A stretch of DNA of 40,680 nucleotides from Flavobacteriales bacterium (GTDB lineage Bacteria; Bacteroidota; Bacteroidia; NS11-12g; UBA955): assembly GCA_947463095.1 (NCBI GenBank), contig CANHRE010000015.1, positions 1 to 40,680 of the forward strand, in the 5' to 3' direction. The first letter of the stretch is position 1. Every line of letters starts with the position of its first letter. Position numbers and translations under genes: made by a program. Below, piece after piece: positions 9,013 to 17,964 of the stretch. Below the pieces are notes generated by a model, which ran no database searches, had not been told where the DNA came from, and worked only from the letters and a program-made list of their open reading frames with translations.

Positions 9013-9013
9013 G
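9006..9013 (+). promoter_or_regulatory. -7 box TATTTTTG of the ftsE-like gene
   Basis: This is an exact TAnnTTTG match that ends only 4 nt before the ATG at 9018, so the predicted transcript would begin at or near the start codon. It lies within the T-tract of the upstream terminator. Confidence 0.65.
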
Positions 9014-9017
9014 TAGC

Positions 9018-9698
9018 ATGAGCAATCCTGCCATTTATCTGCATCAGGCCGATATCCTTCAGTCGGGTATTCCCGTGTTGCATCAGGTAAACATGGCGGT
9101 AGAACAGGGCCAATTTGCCTACCTGATTGGTAAAACCGGTTCTGGTAAATCATCGCTGTTAAAAACCATTTATGGTGAACTATCCCTCCAGGCTGGAGAA
9201 GGTTCTACAGCCGGTTTTGACCTCACCACACTCAAGCGCAGGCAAATTCCCTACCTCCGCAGAAAGCTGGGTATTGTGTTTCAGGATTTTCAATTGCTTG
9301 GCGATCGCAACGTGATGGACAACCTGCTGTTTGTGCTGCAGGCTACGGGATGGAAAAACAAAGAGCAGATGCGCGAGCGGGCCTTGGAAGTGCTGCGTCG
9401 TGTGGGCCTGGAGAATAAGGACTATAAAATGCCGGGTGCGTTGAGCGGTGGTGAACAACAAAGGGTGGTTATTGCCAGGGCCATCCTAAATCATCCCGAA
9501 GTCATACTTGCCGATGAACCTACAGGTAATCTGGATCCGGATGTGAGCGATGACATCGTGTCTCTCCTCCATGAAATATGCCGCGAAGGTGCCGCTGTGC
9601 TGATGGCAACCCACGATTACCGCGTAATTGGGAAATTCTCCGCCAACGTGTTCAGAACCGGAAACGGGATGGTGGAACAAGTCAATTATCCGCATTGA
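9018..9698 (+). CDS. ftsE: ABC transporter ATP-binding protein, FtsE-like
   Basis: This 226-residue ABC ATPase has Walker A GKTGSGKS at about 38-45, a Q-loop in VFQDFQLL (residues 88-94), signature LSGGEQQR at about 142-149, Walker B VILADEPT at about 162-169, and H-loop His at about 199. Length and sequence best fit FtsE, which with FtsX links the divisome to peptidoglycan hydrolases. No ftsX lies next to it, so the partner must be elsewhere. A LolD/MacB-type ATPase is the alternative, because these families are similar. Confidence 0.8.
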   Translation: MSNPAIYLHQADILQSGIPVLHQVNMAVEQGQFAYLIGKTGSGKSSLLKTIYGELSLQAGEGSTAGFDLTTLKRRQIPYLRRKLGIVFQDFQLLGDRNVMDNLLFVLQATGWKNKEQMRERALEVLRRVGLENKDYKMPGALSGGEQQRVVIARAILNHPEVILADEPTGNLDPDVSDDIVSLLHEICREGAAVLMATHDYRVIGKFSANVFRTGNGMVEQVNYPH

Positions 9699-9723
9699 CA
9701 GGGCGCTGATTCCCTTACATTTG
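9694..9723 (+). promoter_or_regulatory. Promoter of the malic enzyme gene
   Basis: ATTG (9694-9697) and an exact TACATTTG (9716-9723) are 18 nt apart, a good Bacteroidota sigma-ABfr-type promoter. The ATG follows 16 nt after the box. Confidence 0.65.
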
Positions 9724-9739
9724 CACCACTTTTACCAGG

Positions 9740-12019
9740 ATGTCAGATAAGAAATATTTTGATGCCCTGAGCTACCATGCCGAAGGCAGGCCAGGGAAAA
9801 TAGAAGTCATTCCAACAAAACCAACACAAACTCAGCGGGATCTTGCGCTGGCATATTCACCGGGTGTGGCTGAACCATGCCTGAAAATTGCAGAAAACCC
9901 GGATGATGTGTATAAATACACCGCCCGCGGTAACCTGGTGGCGGTAATCAGCAACGGCACAGCCGTGCTGGGGCTCGGAGATATTGGTCCGGCAGCCAGC
10001 AAGCCCGTGATGGAGGGTAAGGGCATCTTGTTCAAATTGTTTGCCGATATTGATGTGTTCGATATTGAACTCGATACAAAAGATGTAGATGAGTTCGTGC
10101 GCATCGTGAAAGCGCTGGAACCCACCTTCGGCGGTGTGAACCTGGAAGACATCAAGGCACCGGAAAGCTTCGAGATAGAAAAGCGACTTAAGGAACAGCT
10201 GAACATCCCCATCATGCATGATGATCAGCATGGAACGGCTATCATTTCAGGGGCAGCCCTGATCAATGCACTGAAGCTGGTTGAAAAAGATATCGCGTCC
10301 ATCCAGATGGTCATCAATGGCGCCGGTGCCTCAGCCATAGCCTGTGGTAAACTCTTTGTGAGTCTGGGCGTAAAAAGGGAAAACCTGCTGATGTTTGATT
10401 CCAAAGGGCTGTTGCATACAGAAAGGACAGACCTGGATGAATATAAACAGTTTTTTGCCAACAGCCGCAACATTGCTTCCCTGGAGGAAGCCCTGAACGG
10501 AGCCGATGTGTTTGTTGGATTGTCGCGGGGGAATATCCTCAATGCCGACATGATTCGTTCCATGGCTAAGGATCCCATTGTTTTTGCTATGGCCAATCCC
10601 GACCCCGAAATAGACTATACCCTTGCAGTGGCCACCCGCGACGACATCATCATGGCTACCGGCCGCAGTGATTTCCCCAACCAGGTGAACAATGTTCTGG
10701 GCTTCCCCTTCATTTTCCGTGGAGCTCTGGATGTGCGGGCTACGGCCATCAACGAAGCAATGAAACTGGCCGCCGTTCACGCCATTGCAGACCTGGCCCT
10801 ACAACCGGTGCCCGAAGCCGTGGCCATGGCCTACAATGAGCGCAACCTGAGTTTTGGCCGTACTTATATCATCCCCAAACCTATGGATACCCGGCTGCTT
10901 ACTTCGGTGGCTCCGGCTGTTGCAAAAGCGGCCATGGACAGCGGAGTGGCGCGTATGCCCATCACCGACTGGGATGGATACCGCGCTGAATTGCGCCGTC
11001 GCCTGGGTATTGACAATGACTTCATCAACCGCATCATCACCAGAGCCAGGAAAAATCCCAAGCGCGTGGTGTTTGCCGACGCCGATAGTTACCGCATCCT
11101 GAAAGCTGCGCAAATTTGTGTAGAGGAAGGATTTGCCAAACCAATCCTGTTGGGTGACCCTGAGGTCATCAGGCGTATTGCCGAAGAGCACAACGTGTAT
11201 GCGCTGAATGAAATGGAGATTATAGACACCCGTGGAGCGGCTTCAAAAGCAAAACGCGAAGAATATGGTCAAAAGCTTTATGATAACCGACAACGCAAAG
11301 GTTTGACCTTATACGAAGCCACCAAGCAAATGCGCGAGCGGACTTATTTTGGCGCTATGATGGTGGACAATGGCGAAGCCGATGCTTTTATCTCAGGCCT
11401 GACGCGTAACTATCCCCTGGCATTGAAACCGGCCATGGAAGTAATTGGCCGCGAAGCAGCTTATCAGCGCATCGCAGGCATGCACATCCTGATGACCAAA
11501 AACGGCATCCTGTTTTTTGCTGACACCACTGTAAACCTGGACCACGGTGTAAATGATCTTGTGGATTTGACGCGCATGGTGCACGAGCAAGTACGCAAGT
11601 ATCAGATAGTGCCGCGCATCGCCTTGGTTTCTTATTCCAACTTCGGTTCTTCAAAAGGAGCCAGCCCAGAGAAAATAAGGGAGGCTGTGGCCATCCTTCA
11701 CCGCGATTACCCAGAAATTGTAGTGGATGGTGAAATGCAGGTAAGCTATGCGTTGGATGGAGAAAACCGCATGAAAACGGCTCCCTTCTGCACCTTGGGC
11801 AGTCAGGCGGCAAATGTGCTGATTTTTCCAAACCTGGACAGCGGTAATATCGCCTACCAGTTAATGCGCAGTGCAGGTCCGGTTGAGTCCATAGGTCCGG
11901 TACTCCTTGGTTTCCGTAAGTCTGTGCACATCCTGCATCATACCAGCAGCGTGCGTGAAATTGCCAACATGGCGGCCATTGCCGTGGTGGATGCACAAAC
12001 CAAAGACGCGGCATCCTGA
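9740..12019 (+). CDS. maeB: NADP-dependent malic enzyme with C-terminal phosphotransacetylase-like domain
   Basis: The 759-residue protein has the MaeB two-part layout. The N-terminal malic enzyme region (about 1-425) contains [10 protein letters not shown], the metal/NAD(P)-site [10 protein letters not shown] near 156-165 and the Rossmann motif [13 protein letters not shown] near 193-205. The C-terminal region (about 430-759) resembles phosphate acetyltransferase, including the [11 protein letters not shown] and [14 protein letters not shown] segments. It decarboxylates malate to pyruvate with NADP reduction. In known MaeB proteins the PTA-like part is inactive as PTA and binds acetyl-CoA as a regulator. 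The stop overlaps the GNAT start as TGATG. Confidence 0.95.
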   Translation: MSDKKYFDALSYHAEGRPGKIEVIPTKPTQTQRDLALAYSPGVAEPCLKIAENPDDVYKYTARGNLVAVISNGTAVLGLGDIGPAASKPVMEGKGILFKLFADIDVFDIELDTKDVDEFVRIVKALEPTFGGVNLEDIKAPESFEIEKRLKEQLNIPIMHDDQHGTAIISGAALINALKLVEKDIASIQMVINGAGASAIACGKLFVSLGVKRENLLMFDSKGLLHTERTDLDEYKQFFANSRNIASLEEALNGADVFVGLSRGNILNADMIRSMAKDPIVFAMANPDPEIDYTLAVATRDDIIMATGRSDFPNQVNNVLGFPFIFRGALDVRATAINEAMKLAAVHAIADLALQPVPEAVAMAYNERNLSFGRTYIIPKPMDTRLLTSVAPAVAKAAMDSGVARMPITDWDGYRAELRRRLGIDNDFINRIITRARKNPKRVVFADADSYRILKAAQICVEEGFAKPILLGDPEVIRRIAEEHNVYALNEMEIIDTRGAASKAKREEYGQKLYDNRQRKGLTLYEATKQMRERTYFGAMMVDNGEADAFISGLTRNYPLALKPAMEVIGREAAYQRIAGMHILMTKNGILFFADTTVNLDHGVNDLVDLTRMVHEQVRKYQIVPRIALVSYSNFGSSKGASPEKIREAVAILHRDYPEIVVDGEMQVSYALDGENRMKTAPFCTLGSQAANVLIFPNLDSGNIAYQLMRSAGPVESIGPVLLGFRKSVHILHHTSSVREIANMAAIAVVDAQTKDAAS

Positions 12020-12477
12020 TGTTGTCGCCGACTGCAGCATTCCATTGTTCAGAATTGTCGTTTGGCTCCAAGTTGCACATTGCTTCCATTGCCCTGCGTG
12101 ACCGCGTATTGCGCATGCCACTGGGCCTGGCCTATACCCCTCAAGAACTACAGGCGGAAGCTGGAGAATGGCATCTGGCGGTCCACGACGGGTCTGCATT
12201 GTTTGCTGTATTGCTGCTGCGAAAAACCATACCAGATCACTGCGAGGTGTTGAAGATGCGCCAGGTGGCTGTAGATACGCCGCTACAGGGTAAGGGTATA
12301 GGTGCACGCTTGGTTCGCTTTGCCGAAGATGTGGCCCGAGAACAGGGATGCCGAAGGATTGAACTGCATGCCCGGGAACAGGCCGTGCCTTTCTACCGTA
12401 AGTTAGGCTACAGCACTGAAGGTGAATGGTTTGAAGAAGTAGGACTGCCGCATTTGGCCATGTACCGAAACCTTTAA
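12019..12477 (+). CDS. GNAT family N-acetyltransferase
   Basis: This 152-residue GNAT-fold protein has the acetyl-CoA pyrophosphate-binding motif QGKGIGARL at about 94-102, preceded by the beta4 strand MRQVAVD and followed by a typical C-terminal HAREQAVPFYRKLGY segment. It transfers an acetyl group from acetyl-CoA to an unknown amine. The ATG overlaps the maeB stop by one base, so it is probably translated from the maeB mRNA. A later start is possible because the first 20 residues are not conserved GNAT sequence. Confidence 0.85.
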   Translation: MLSPTAAFHCSELSFGSKLHIASIALRDRVLRMPLGLAYTPQELQAEAGEWHLAVHDGSALFAVLLLRKTIPDHCEVLKMRQVAVDTPLQGKGIGARLVRFAEDVAREQGCRRIELHAREQAVPFYRKLGYSTEGEWFEEVGLPHLAMYRNL

Positions 12478-12543
12478 GGCTTTTTTGTCCCGTTTCGCGG
12501 GGAACGCACCGAAAAAAACCTCGTTCAGGCCGTGTCGAATCCT

Positions 12544-12551
12544 TAATTTTG
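12544..12551 (+). promoter_or_regulatory. -7 box TAATTTTG before rseP
   Basis: This is an exact TAnnTTTG match ending 8 nt before the ATG at 12560. It supports starting rseP at 12560 and not at the TTG at 12485, which would lie upstream of the promoter. Confidence 0.6.
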
Positions 12552-12559
12552 TCAGTTAC

Positions 12560-13903
12560 ATGGGTACTTTAGTCATGATAGGCCAGTTGCTGCTTGCACT
12601 CGCCGTTCTTGTTACCGTTCACGAATTCGGGCACTTTCTTGCAGCGCGTATGTTTGGCATGCGGGTAGAGAAATTCTACCTCTTCTTCGATGCCTTTAAT
12701 CTTAAGTTATTTACCTGGAAAAGGGGTGAAACCGAATACGGCATTGGTTGGCTTCCGCTGGGGGGCTATGTGAAAATCGCCGGAATGGTGGATGAATCCT
12801 TGGATAAAGACCAGCTAAAGGCCGCTCCTCAATCATGGGAGTTCCGCGCCAAGCCGGCCTGGCAGCGACTGATTGTGATGCTCGGAGGCATCATCATGAA
12901 TCTGTTGTTGGGTTTGCTCATCGCTTCACTTTCTCTTTTGTATTATGGCGACAGCTACTTGCCCAACGAAGCAGTAAATAAAGGTTATGGGTTGTATGCC
13001 GGCGAACTTGGCCGGAATATGGGCTTTCAAAGCGGCGATAAAATTGTATCGCTGAATGGCAGAGCACCCAAAGACTGGCAGGAACTGTACGACCCTGAAT
13101 TCCTGATGGCCGAAAATCACGAGGTGCGTATTACCAGAGGCAACAGCGATACCACCATTCAATTGCCTGCAAATTATGCAGAGCGCATTATGGAAAAAGG
13201 CAAAGGTCCCGGTGCCTTTCTGGATGTGCTCAGCACCTTCAGTATTGGCGGAGTTCAGGCCGACATGGGGGCCTCGAAGGCGGGTATGAAGGCTGGCGAC
13301 AGCCTGCTTACTGTAAATGGCAGAGATGCTCGTTTTTATCAGGTTTTTCGTGAAGAACTGGCCAAAAACAGCGGTAAAGATGTTGCACTTCAGGTTTTGC
13401 GTAAAGACAGCCTGGTAGCTTTGAACGCCCGTGTGAATGAGCAGGGGCTGCTGGGTATTCAGGTAGTTATGACAGCTTATCGCAACCAGATGGCGGTGCA
13501 TCATTATGGATTTTTCAAAGCAATAGCCCTGGGCGCGGAGCGCTCATTTAATGCCCTATATCAAAATGCACGCGGTTTGGCTAAAGTAGTTTCCGGTGAA
13601 GTGAAGGCGAAAAATGCCCTTCAAGGTCCGGTAGGCATAGCTACCATGTACGGGGCTGAATGGAACTGGGAGCGTTTTTGGAGCCTCACAGGTATCCTGT
13701 CGCTGGTGCTTGCCATGATGAACCTGTTGCCTATTCCCGCGCTCGATGGCGGCCATGTGGTATTCACCCTGTGGGAAATGATTACGGGACGTCCGGTGAA
13801 TGAAAAGGTGCTGATGGTCATGCAAATGATTGGCATGGCCCTGATTGGTGCCCTAATTGTTTTTATCTTCTGGAATGATATTTCCAGGCTGTTGTCGCGA
13901 TGA
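12560..13903 (+). CDS. rseP: Site-2 zinc metalloprotease RseP
   Basis: This 447-residue intramembrane protease has HEFGH at about residues 21-25 (zinc site HExxH) in the first membrane helix, two PDZ-like domains (around GFQSGDKIVSLNGR and GMKAGDSLLTVNGR), and the second catalytic motif NLLPIPALDGGH near the C-terminus between membrane helices. It cleaves single-pass membrane substrates, in other bacteria anti-sigma factors and signal-peptide remnants. The KFYLFFDAFNLKL and ETEYGIGWLPLGGYVKI stretches are typical of Bacteroidota RseP. An upstream TTG (12485) would add 25 implausible residues. The stop overlaps the hscB start as ATGA. Confidence 0.93.
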   Translation: MGTLVMIGQLLLALAVLVTVHEFGHFLAARMFGMRVEKFYLFFDAFNLKLFTWKRGETEYGIGWLPLGGYVKIAGMVDESLDKDQLKAAPQSWEFRAKPAWQRLIVMLGGIIMNLLLGLLIASLSLLYYGDSYLPNEAVNKGYGLYAGELGRNMGFQSGDKIVSLNGRAPKDWQELYDPEFLMAENHEVRITRGNSDTTIQLPANYAERIMEKGKGPGAFLDVLSTFSIGGVQADMGASKAGMKAGDSLLTVNGRDARFYQVFREELAKNSGKDVALQVLRKDSLVALNARVNEQGLLGIQVVMTAYRNQMAVHHYGFFKAIALGAERSFNALYQNARGLAKVVSGEVKAKNALQGPVGIATMYGAEWNWERFWSLTGILSLVLAMMNLLPIPALDGGHVVFTLWEMITGRPVNEKVLMVMQMIGMALIGALIVFIFWNDISRLLSR

Positions 13904-14427
13904 TGGCCAACTCCTTCAATCCTTTTGCATTCTATGGAATGGAGGAGCACTTCTTCCCTAATGAGCAGCTGGTGCGCAGTACCTTCCTGGAATTGAGCAG
14001 GAAACACCATCCTGATTATTTCCCTTATGACACTCCTGAACACGCAGAAGCCCTGCATTATTCAGATCTGAACAACAGAGCTTATAAGGTATTGTCCCGA
14101 TTTGAGGATCGCCTGCACTACATCTTGGAACATCATGGCTTGTTGCAGGAAGGTGAGAAGAATATCCTCCCGCCTGCATTTCTGTACGACATGCTGGAAT
14201 TAAATGACATGATTGATGAAGCGCATGCCGGTGATATGTCGGCACGCATGCAGGCGGAGTCATTACTTAGCAGCAGGATGCTGGAGCTGAAATCAGAGAT
14301 GGAACAGGTGGCCAAAGCCTGGGATGAACATGCTGCTCATGAATACCTGGGCAACCTGCATAGCCTTTATCAGCAGTATAGATACCTGTTGCGCCTGGAA
14401 CGAAATTTCAGCGCTGGCGTGGAGTAA
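13900..14427 (+). CDS. hscB: Fe-S cluster assembly co-chaperone HscB
   Basis: The 175-residue protein has an N-terminal J domain with the HPD motif in RKHHPDYF (about residues 35-42) and a C-terminal three-helix domain with the acidic, helix-rich pattern of HscB (LELNDMIDEA). HscB delivers the IscU scaffold to HscA and stimulates its ATPase. ATG codons at 13900 and 13903 both fit. It overlaps rseP by four bases. No hscA, iscU or fdx lies in the window, so the partners are encoded elsewhere. Confidence 0.88.
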   Translation: MMANSFNPFAFYGMEEHFFPNEQLVRSTFLELSRKHHPDYFPYDTPEHAEALHYSDLNNRAYKVLSRFEDRLHYILEHHGLLQEGEKNILPPAFLYDMLELNDMIDEAHAGDMSARMQAESLLSSRMLELKSEMEQVAKAWDEHAAHEYLGNLHSLYQQYRYLLRLERNFSAGVE

Positions 14428-14506
14428 TAGCCCTGCTGCTTCATCAAAAGCAAAAAGCTAAAAAACGCTGTAAGATTCAACAGGGTTCTTTAAATTCGCA
14501 TCGCTT

Positions 14507-14662
14507 ATGACAGAGAACAAAAAATCAAAAACAGGCTATTGGTTGCTTACCCTGGTATCCCTTGCCGCGTTTGTGCTGTGCTGCCTGTATCTACCTCAAG
14601 CCCTGTGGATGCCACTGCCAACCACCTTTGGCGGCTTCGCACTGGCTATGGATTGGATCTGA
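14507..14662 (+). CDS. Small membrane protein, 51 residues
   Basis: ATG at 14507 to TGA at 14660-14662 encodes a short charged, basic N-terminus (TENKKSK), a hydrophobic helix of about 20 residues beginning at WLLTLVSL, and a second hydrophobic stretch ending in ALAMDWI. A TAAATTCG box (14491-14498, seven of eight positions of TAnnTTTG) lies 8 nt upstream, so the gene seems to have its own promoter. I do not recognise a named family. The composition and position suggest a real small inner-membrane protein. Confidence 0.6.
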   Translation: MTENKKSKTGYWLLTLVSLAAFVLCCLYLPQALWMPLPTTFGGFALAMDWI

Positions 14663-14689
14663 TTGTTCAGGGGGGATGAGCTCCGGTGA

Positions 14690-16567
14690 TTACTGCAGCT
14701 CCTGCAGTTCAAGCCAGCGCATGCCTTTCTCATCCAAATCATGACGCAGTTGCTCTAGTTGTTTAGAAACGGCATCCAATTCGGTGAAATGAAGATTTCC
14801 ATCCATCAGACGCGCTTCCAGCGCGTTTTTTTGTTGCTCTAGCTCCGGAATCAACGCATCCAGCTGTTCCAGCTCCATTTTCTCCTTATAGCTAAGTTTG
14901 CGAGCGCCCTGTTTTTTAGGTTCCACGGCGGCTTGTTCTGCCTTGCGGTTTATTTCCCGCTGATCTTCTTCAGCCTTCTTCCACAGGCGGTAGTCGGAAT
15001 ACGTGCCGGGGAAGTCGCGAATCTGCCCAGGTTCTTCAAACACAAAGACATGGTCGGCCAGTTTATCCATGAAAAAACGGTCATGTGATACCATGAGCAG
15101 ACAGCCTTGATAATCCATCAGGAAATCCTCCAGTATGGCCAGGGTATCGATGTCGAGGTCATTGGTGGGTTCGTCCAGGATCAGGAAGTTCGGGTTGCGC
15201 ATCAGCACCGTCATCAAGTGCAGCCTGCGCCGCTCACCACCACTGAGTTTATAGACAAAATCAAATTGTCGGGGAGGGGCAAATCCAAACTGTTGCAACA
15301 ATTGGCTAGCCGTAAGCTTACTTCCATTGGCCATGGGGATAAAATCGGCGATGTCGCGCACCACATCGATTACCTTCATGTTCATATCAAACATAGGGTC
15401 ATGCTGGCTGAAGTAGCCAAATACCAGCGTATCCCCGATGATGATTTTGCCTGAATCGGGTTGTTCCAATCCCATAATCAGGTTGAGCAGGGTGCTTTTC
15501 CCAGCACCGTTGGGGCCTGCAATGCCTACCTTTTCGCCGCGTTTAAAAACGTAGTTGAAATCCTGCAGGATTACTTTGTTGCCAAAGGACTTATTCACCT
15601 TATGCAGTTCCAGGATTTTAGTTCCCAACCGGGTAACCTTCACGCTCATGGCAAGTTCCTGTTCCTTCTTACGGCCCTTCATGCGTTGTTCCAACTCGGA
15701 AAAGGCATCAACCCTGCTGCTGCTCTTGGTAGTTCTTGCCTTGGGCATGCGGCGTACCCATTCAAGTTCGCGACGGTATGAGTTATCCAGCTTTTCCCAT
15801 TCCCGTTCTGCCGAGGCCTTGCGCTGGGCTTTCTTTTCTATGAAATAGGAATAGTTACCTTGGTGATGGTACAGTTGTCCGTCTTCCAGTTCCAGTATAT
15901 GGTTGCATACGCGGTCCAGGAAGTAACGGTCGTGGGTAACCAGCAGCAAGGTGAGTTGCTTTTGCTCCAGGTATTCTTCGAGCCATTCAATCATGGCCAG
16001 GTCCAGGTGGTTGGTAGGTTCGTCCAGGATGAGCAGATCCGGATCCTGAGCAAGTGCTTTGGCCAGCGCCACCCGCTTGCGCTGACCTCCGGAAAGTGTG
16101 CCCACAGCCTGATTCAGGTCGGTAATGCGCAGGCGGGTTAGGATTTCGCGGATGCGCTGTTCCAGGTCCCATGCCTCCAGGCTGTTCATGGCATCTGTAG
16201 CGGCCTGCAACCGGGCAGCTGCGGCATCCGAATGGTTGTGTTCCTGTTCCATGAGTGCCTGCTCGTATTGCGCGATGGCACGCAGCAAAGGCGTTTGTCC
16301 GGAAATTACATTCTCAAGGATACTCAGGTGTTCCTCCAGATTGCTTTGCTGATCAACATAGGTCCAAACAATGTCCTTGCGGAATACCGCCTGTCCCGTA
16401 TCGGCAGGTTCTCTGCCGGTGATGATGTTCAACAGGGTGGTTTTACCTGTTCCATTGCGGGCAACAAGTGCTGCCTTATCGCCCCGTGCAAGCCCAAAAC
16501 TCAGGTTACTGAACAGTTCACGGTCGCCATAGGATTTGCTGACTTGTTCAACAGAAAGGTAATTCAC
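14690..16567 (-). CDS. ABC-F family ATPase (Uup/EttA-like)
   Basis: This 625-residue protein contains two ABC domains without membrane segments. The first has Walker A ARNGTGKTT (Ala in place of the usual first Gly) and signature LSGGQRKR. The second has GPNGAGKST and signature LSGGERRR. Walker B regions LLILDEPTNHLD and FLILDEPTNDLD follow. A charged linker between the domains and a C-terminal coiled coil (about 550-620) match Uup-type ABC-F proteins, which act on ribosomes or branched DNA rather than in transport. The start is GTG, 4 nt after a GAAATTTG box on the minus strand. It is divergent from the gene at 16673. Confidence 0.92.
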   Translation of the reverse strand: MNYLSVEQVSKSYGDRELFSNLSFGLARGDKAALVARNGTGKTTLLNIITGREPADTGQAVFRKDIVWTYVDQQSNLEEHLSILENVISGQTPLLRAIAQYEQALMEQEHNHSDAAAARLQAATDAMNSLEAWDLEQRIREILTRLRITDLNQAVGTLSGGQRKRVALAKALAQDPDLLILDEPTNHLDLAMIEWLEEYLEQKQLTLLLVTHDRYFLDRVCNHILELEDGQLYHHQGNYSYFIEKKAQRKASAEREWEKLDNSYRRELEWVRRMPKARTTKSSSRVDAFSELEQRMKGRKKEQELAMSVKVTRLGTKILELHKVNKSFGNKVILQDFNYVFKRGEKVGIAGPNGAGKSTLLNLIMGLEQPDSGKIIIGDTLVFGYFSQHDPMFDMNMKVIDVVRDIADFIPMANGSKLTASQLLQQFGFAPPRQFDFVYKLSGGERRRLHLMTVLMRNPNFLILDEPTNDLDIDTLAILEDFLMDYQGCLLMVSHDRFFMDKLADHVFVFEEPGQIRDFPGTYSDYRLWKKAEEDQREINRKAEQAAVEPKKQGARKLSYKEKMELEQLDALIPELEQQKNALEARLMDGNLHFTELDAVSKQLEQLRHDLDEKGMRWLELQELQ

Positions 16568-16571
16568 AATG

Positions 16572-16579
16572 CAAATTTC
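16572..16579 (-). promoter_or_regulatory. -7 box GAAATTTG of the ABC-F gene
   Basis: On the minus strand this matches TAnnTTTG at seven of eight positions and ends 4 nt before the GTG start. A TTG lies 17 nt upstream. Together these suggest a leaderless transcript. Confidence 0.5.
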
Positions 16580-16622
16580 CTCATTTCAAGCCGAAACAAC
16601 GCGTTTTCCTTTTCATCCTGCC

Positions 16623-16630
16623 TACCTTTG
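16623..16630 (+). promoter_or_regulatory. -7 box TACCTTTG of the acidic protein gene
   Basis: This exact TAnnTTTG match lies 42 nt before the ATG at 16673, leaving a normal short 5' leader. The -33 element is not clear. Confidence 0.5.
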
Positions 16631-16672
16631 AAGAGCAGTTTACATACTGCCCCTAAAATCAACACATTTCCT

Positions 16673-17224
16673 ATGACTACCCCGCTCAGCATCCATGAAT
16701 TTGAAAGTAACAAAGTGCTCTTTCACAAAGCCCTCCGCATGATGATTACCTACCTGAAGGAAATGCATGCTCAGGACGAAAGTTTTAATCCCCGCTATGA
16801 AATTGAATGGCTTGAAGGATTGCTGGAAGGCAAGCACAACCTCATCGAAGATGAGGAAATTCGCGATGCCTTGATGGTTCCCGCGGAAGATGGGGAAGGG
16901 GTGATGTTGTTTTTCCTTCTTTACCGCGATGAAGCGCTCATCGAACGCATTTATGAGTCTAACCGCGAGATGCTTATGTTCGACGAGCGGGAAATAAGCC
17001 TTCAGGACTTCAAAGATGCAGTGTTACACATCTTCAATCCTGAAGTGGATGAGTTAGAGGCTGAAGACCTCTATTACAGCCTGCGCTTTGAAGGAATGGA
17101 TATGGCCCATTTCTGCCTCTACAAAGACGAAGACCTGTATGTTGGTTTTGCCGCATTTGGCGAAGACGAAGAAGATGGCGAGGATGATGAGGACGACCAC
17201 GAGGTGAATCCAGAGCTCAACTAA
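16673..17224 (+). CDS. Acidic hypothetical protein, 183 residues
   Basis: The start at 16673 (MTTPLSIHEFE) is chosen because the longer frame from 16232 runs through the opposite-strand ABC-F gene, while the TACCTTTG promoter box lies just upstream of this ATG. The protein is soluble, with no signal peptide or membrane segment. It is mainly alpha-helical in appearance and ends in a very acidic tail (about 164-180, mostly Glu/Asp). No family is recognised. It is divergent from the ABC-F gene and convergent with the CAP lipoprotein gene, so it is probably monocistronic. Confidence 0.8.
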   Translation: MTTPLSIHEFESNKVLFHKALRMMITYLKEMHAQDESFNPRYEIEWLEGLLEGKHNLIEDEEIRDALMVPAEDGEGVMLFFLLYRDEALIERIYESNREMLMFDEREISLQDFKDAVLHIFNPEVDELEAEDLYYSLRFEGMDMAHFCLYKDEDLYVGFAAFGEDEEDGEDDEDDHEVNPELN

Positions 17225-17238
17225 AGATAAGCAGCGCC

Positions 17239-17964
17239 TTAGCGGAAGTCCAGCACGGTGTTGTTCCCGTATCGTTTATGCGGGGCTGTGGCAATGCCAA
17301 CGGAGGAAAAAGTACCCAGACAAATCAGTCGGTGACCCAAACTGGGAACGCCCTCATCCACGAGCAGCTGAATGACTACATCAATAGGACCTTCGGCACC
17401 ATAGCTACAGCATTCGCCCCGGTAAATTTTCTGACATTGTCCATTCATTCGGCCATGTCCCACATAACCTTCAGCTCCACTGCTGCGCGCATGGCAAAGT
17501 GCCGCCTCATAGAGCGCTTTGTCGGGCAGCAGTGCCGATGCAGGTTTCATGGCGTACATGTTGACCTGAAGGGAACGCAGGTAGCTGTTGGTAGGATCTG
17601 ATTCAAACTGCTTTTTCACAAAGCGGTTGAAAAAACCAACCGGGTCCAGCCGAGCCATATTCAGCCAATACAGCACTTGCTTGTCAAAGGCATTCATCCA
17701 AACGGCACGAGCGCCGCTGTTGGTGTCGGTGCAGGTTGGTTTCGGCTGAGGTAGGTTCTTATTCAGGAGGGGTATAAATGGCGCCAGCATCGCCAGACTG
17801 TCTTGCACCATTTTCAGCCTCTGATCGGTGCTTCGCAACTGTTTGCGAGCCTCTCGGCATTCAATGCTCACCTGTTCAAGATTATAAACAGCATCGCGGT
17901 ATACTTTCGGACTTACGCAGGAAGACAAAAGCATGATTCCGGATAGGATGCACCAATACCTCAT
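17239..17964 (-). CDS. CAP/SCP-domain lipoprotein
   Basis: This 241-residue protein has a lipoprotein signal peptide with lipobox LSSC (Cys16), a coiled-coil-like segment (about 22-65) and a C-terminal CAP (SCP/PR1) domain (about 95-241). CAP features visible are LYWLNMARLDP, the GHGRMNGQC segment, the GEC...GAEGP region and GHRLICLGTFSSVGIA. It is expected to be anchored in an envelope membrane. CAP domains are extracellular, and their function in bacteria is mostly unknown. It overlaps the upstream small lipoprotein by four bases (ATGA). Confidence 0.8.
   Translation of the reverse strand: MRYWCILSGIMLLSSCVSPKVYRDAVYNLEQVSIECREARKQLRSTDQRLKMVQDSLAMLAPFIPLLNKNLPQPKPTCTDTNSGARAVWMNAFDKQVLYWLNMARLDPVGFFNRFVKKQFESDPTNSYLRSLQVNMYAMKPASALLPDKALYEAALCHARSSGAEGYVGHGRMNGQCQKIYRGECCSYGAEGPIDVVIQLLVDEGVPSLGHRLICLGTFSSVGIATAPHKRYGNNTVLDFR

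Noticed and set aside
12485-12559. TTG start for rseP 25 codons upstream
   Set aside because: The added residues are not a membrane or signal segment, and the promoter box at 12544 lies downstream of that start.
13900-14427. Generic DnaJ protein
   Set aside because: The HPD-bearing J domain is at the N-terminus of a 175-residue protein with the HscB-type helical tail and no Gly/Phe or zinc-finger regions.
16232-16672. N-terminal extension of the acidic protein to 330 residues
   Set aside because: The extension overlaps the 5' third of the ABC-F gene on the other strand, and a TAnnTTTG box lies between it and the ATG at 16673.
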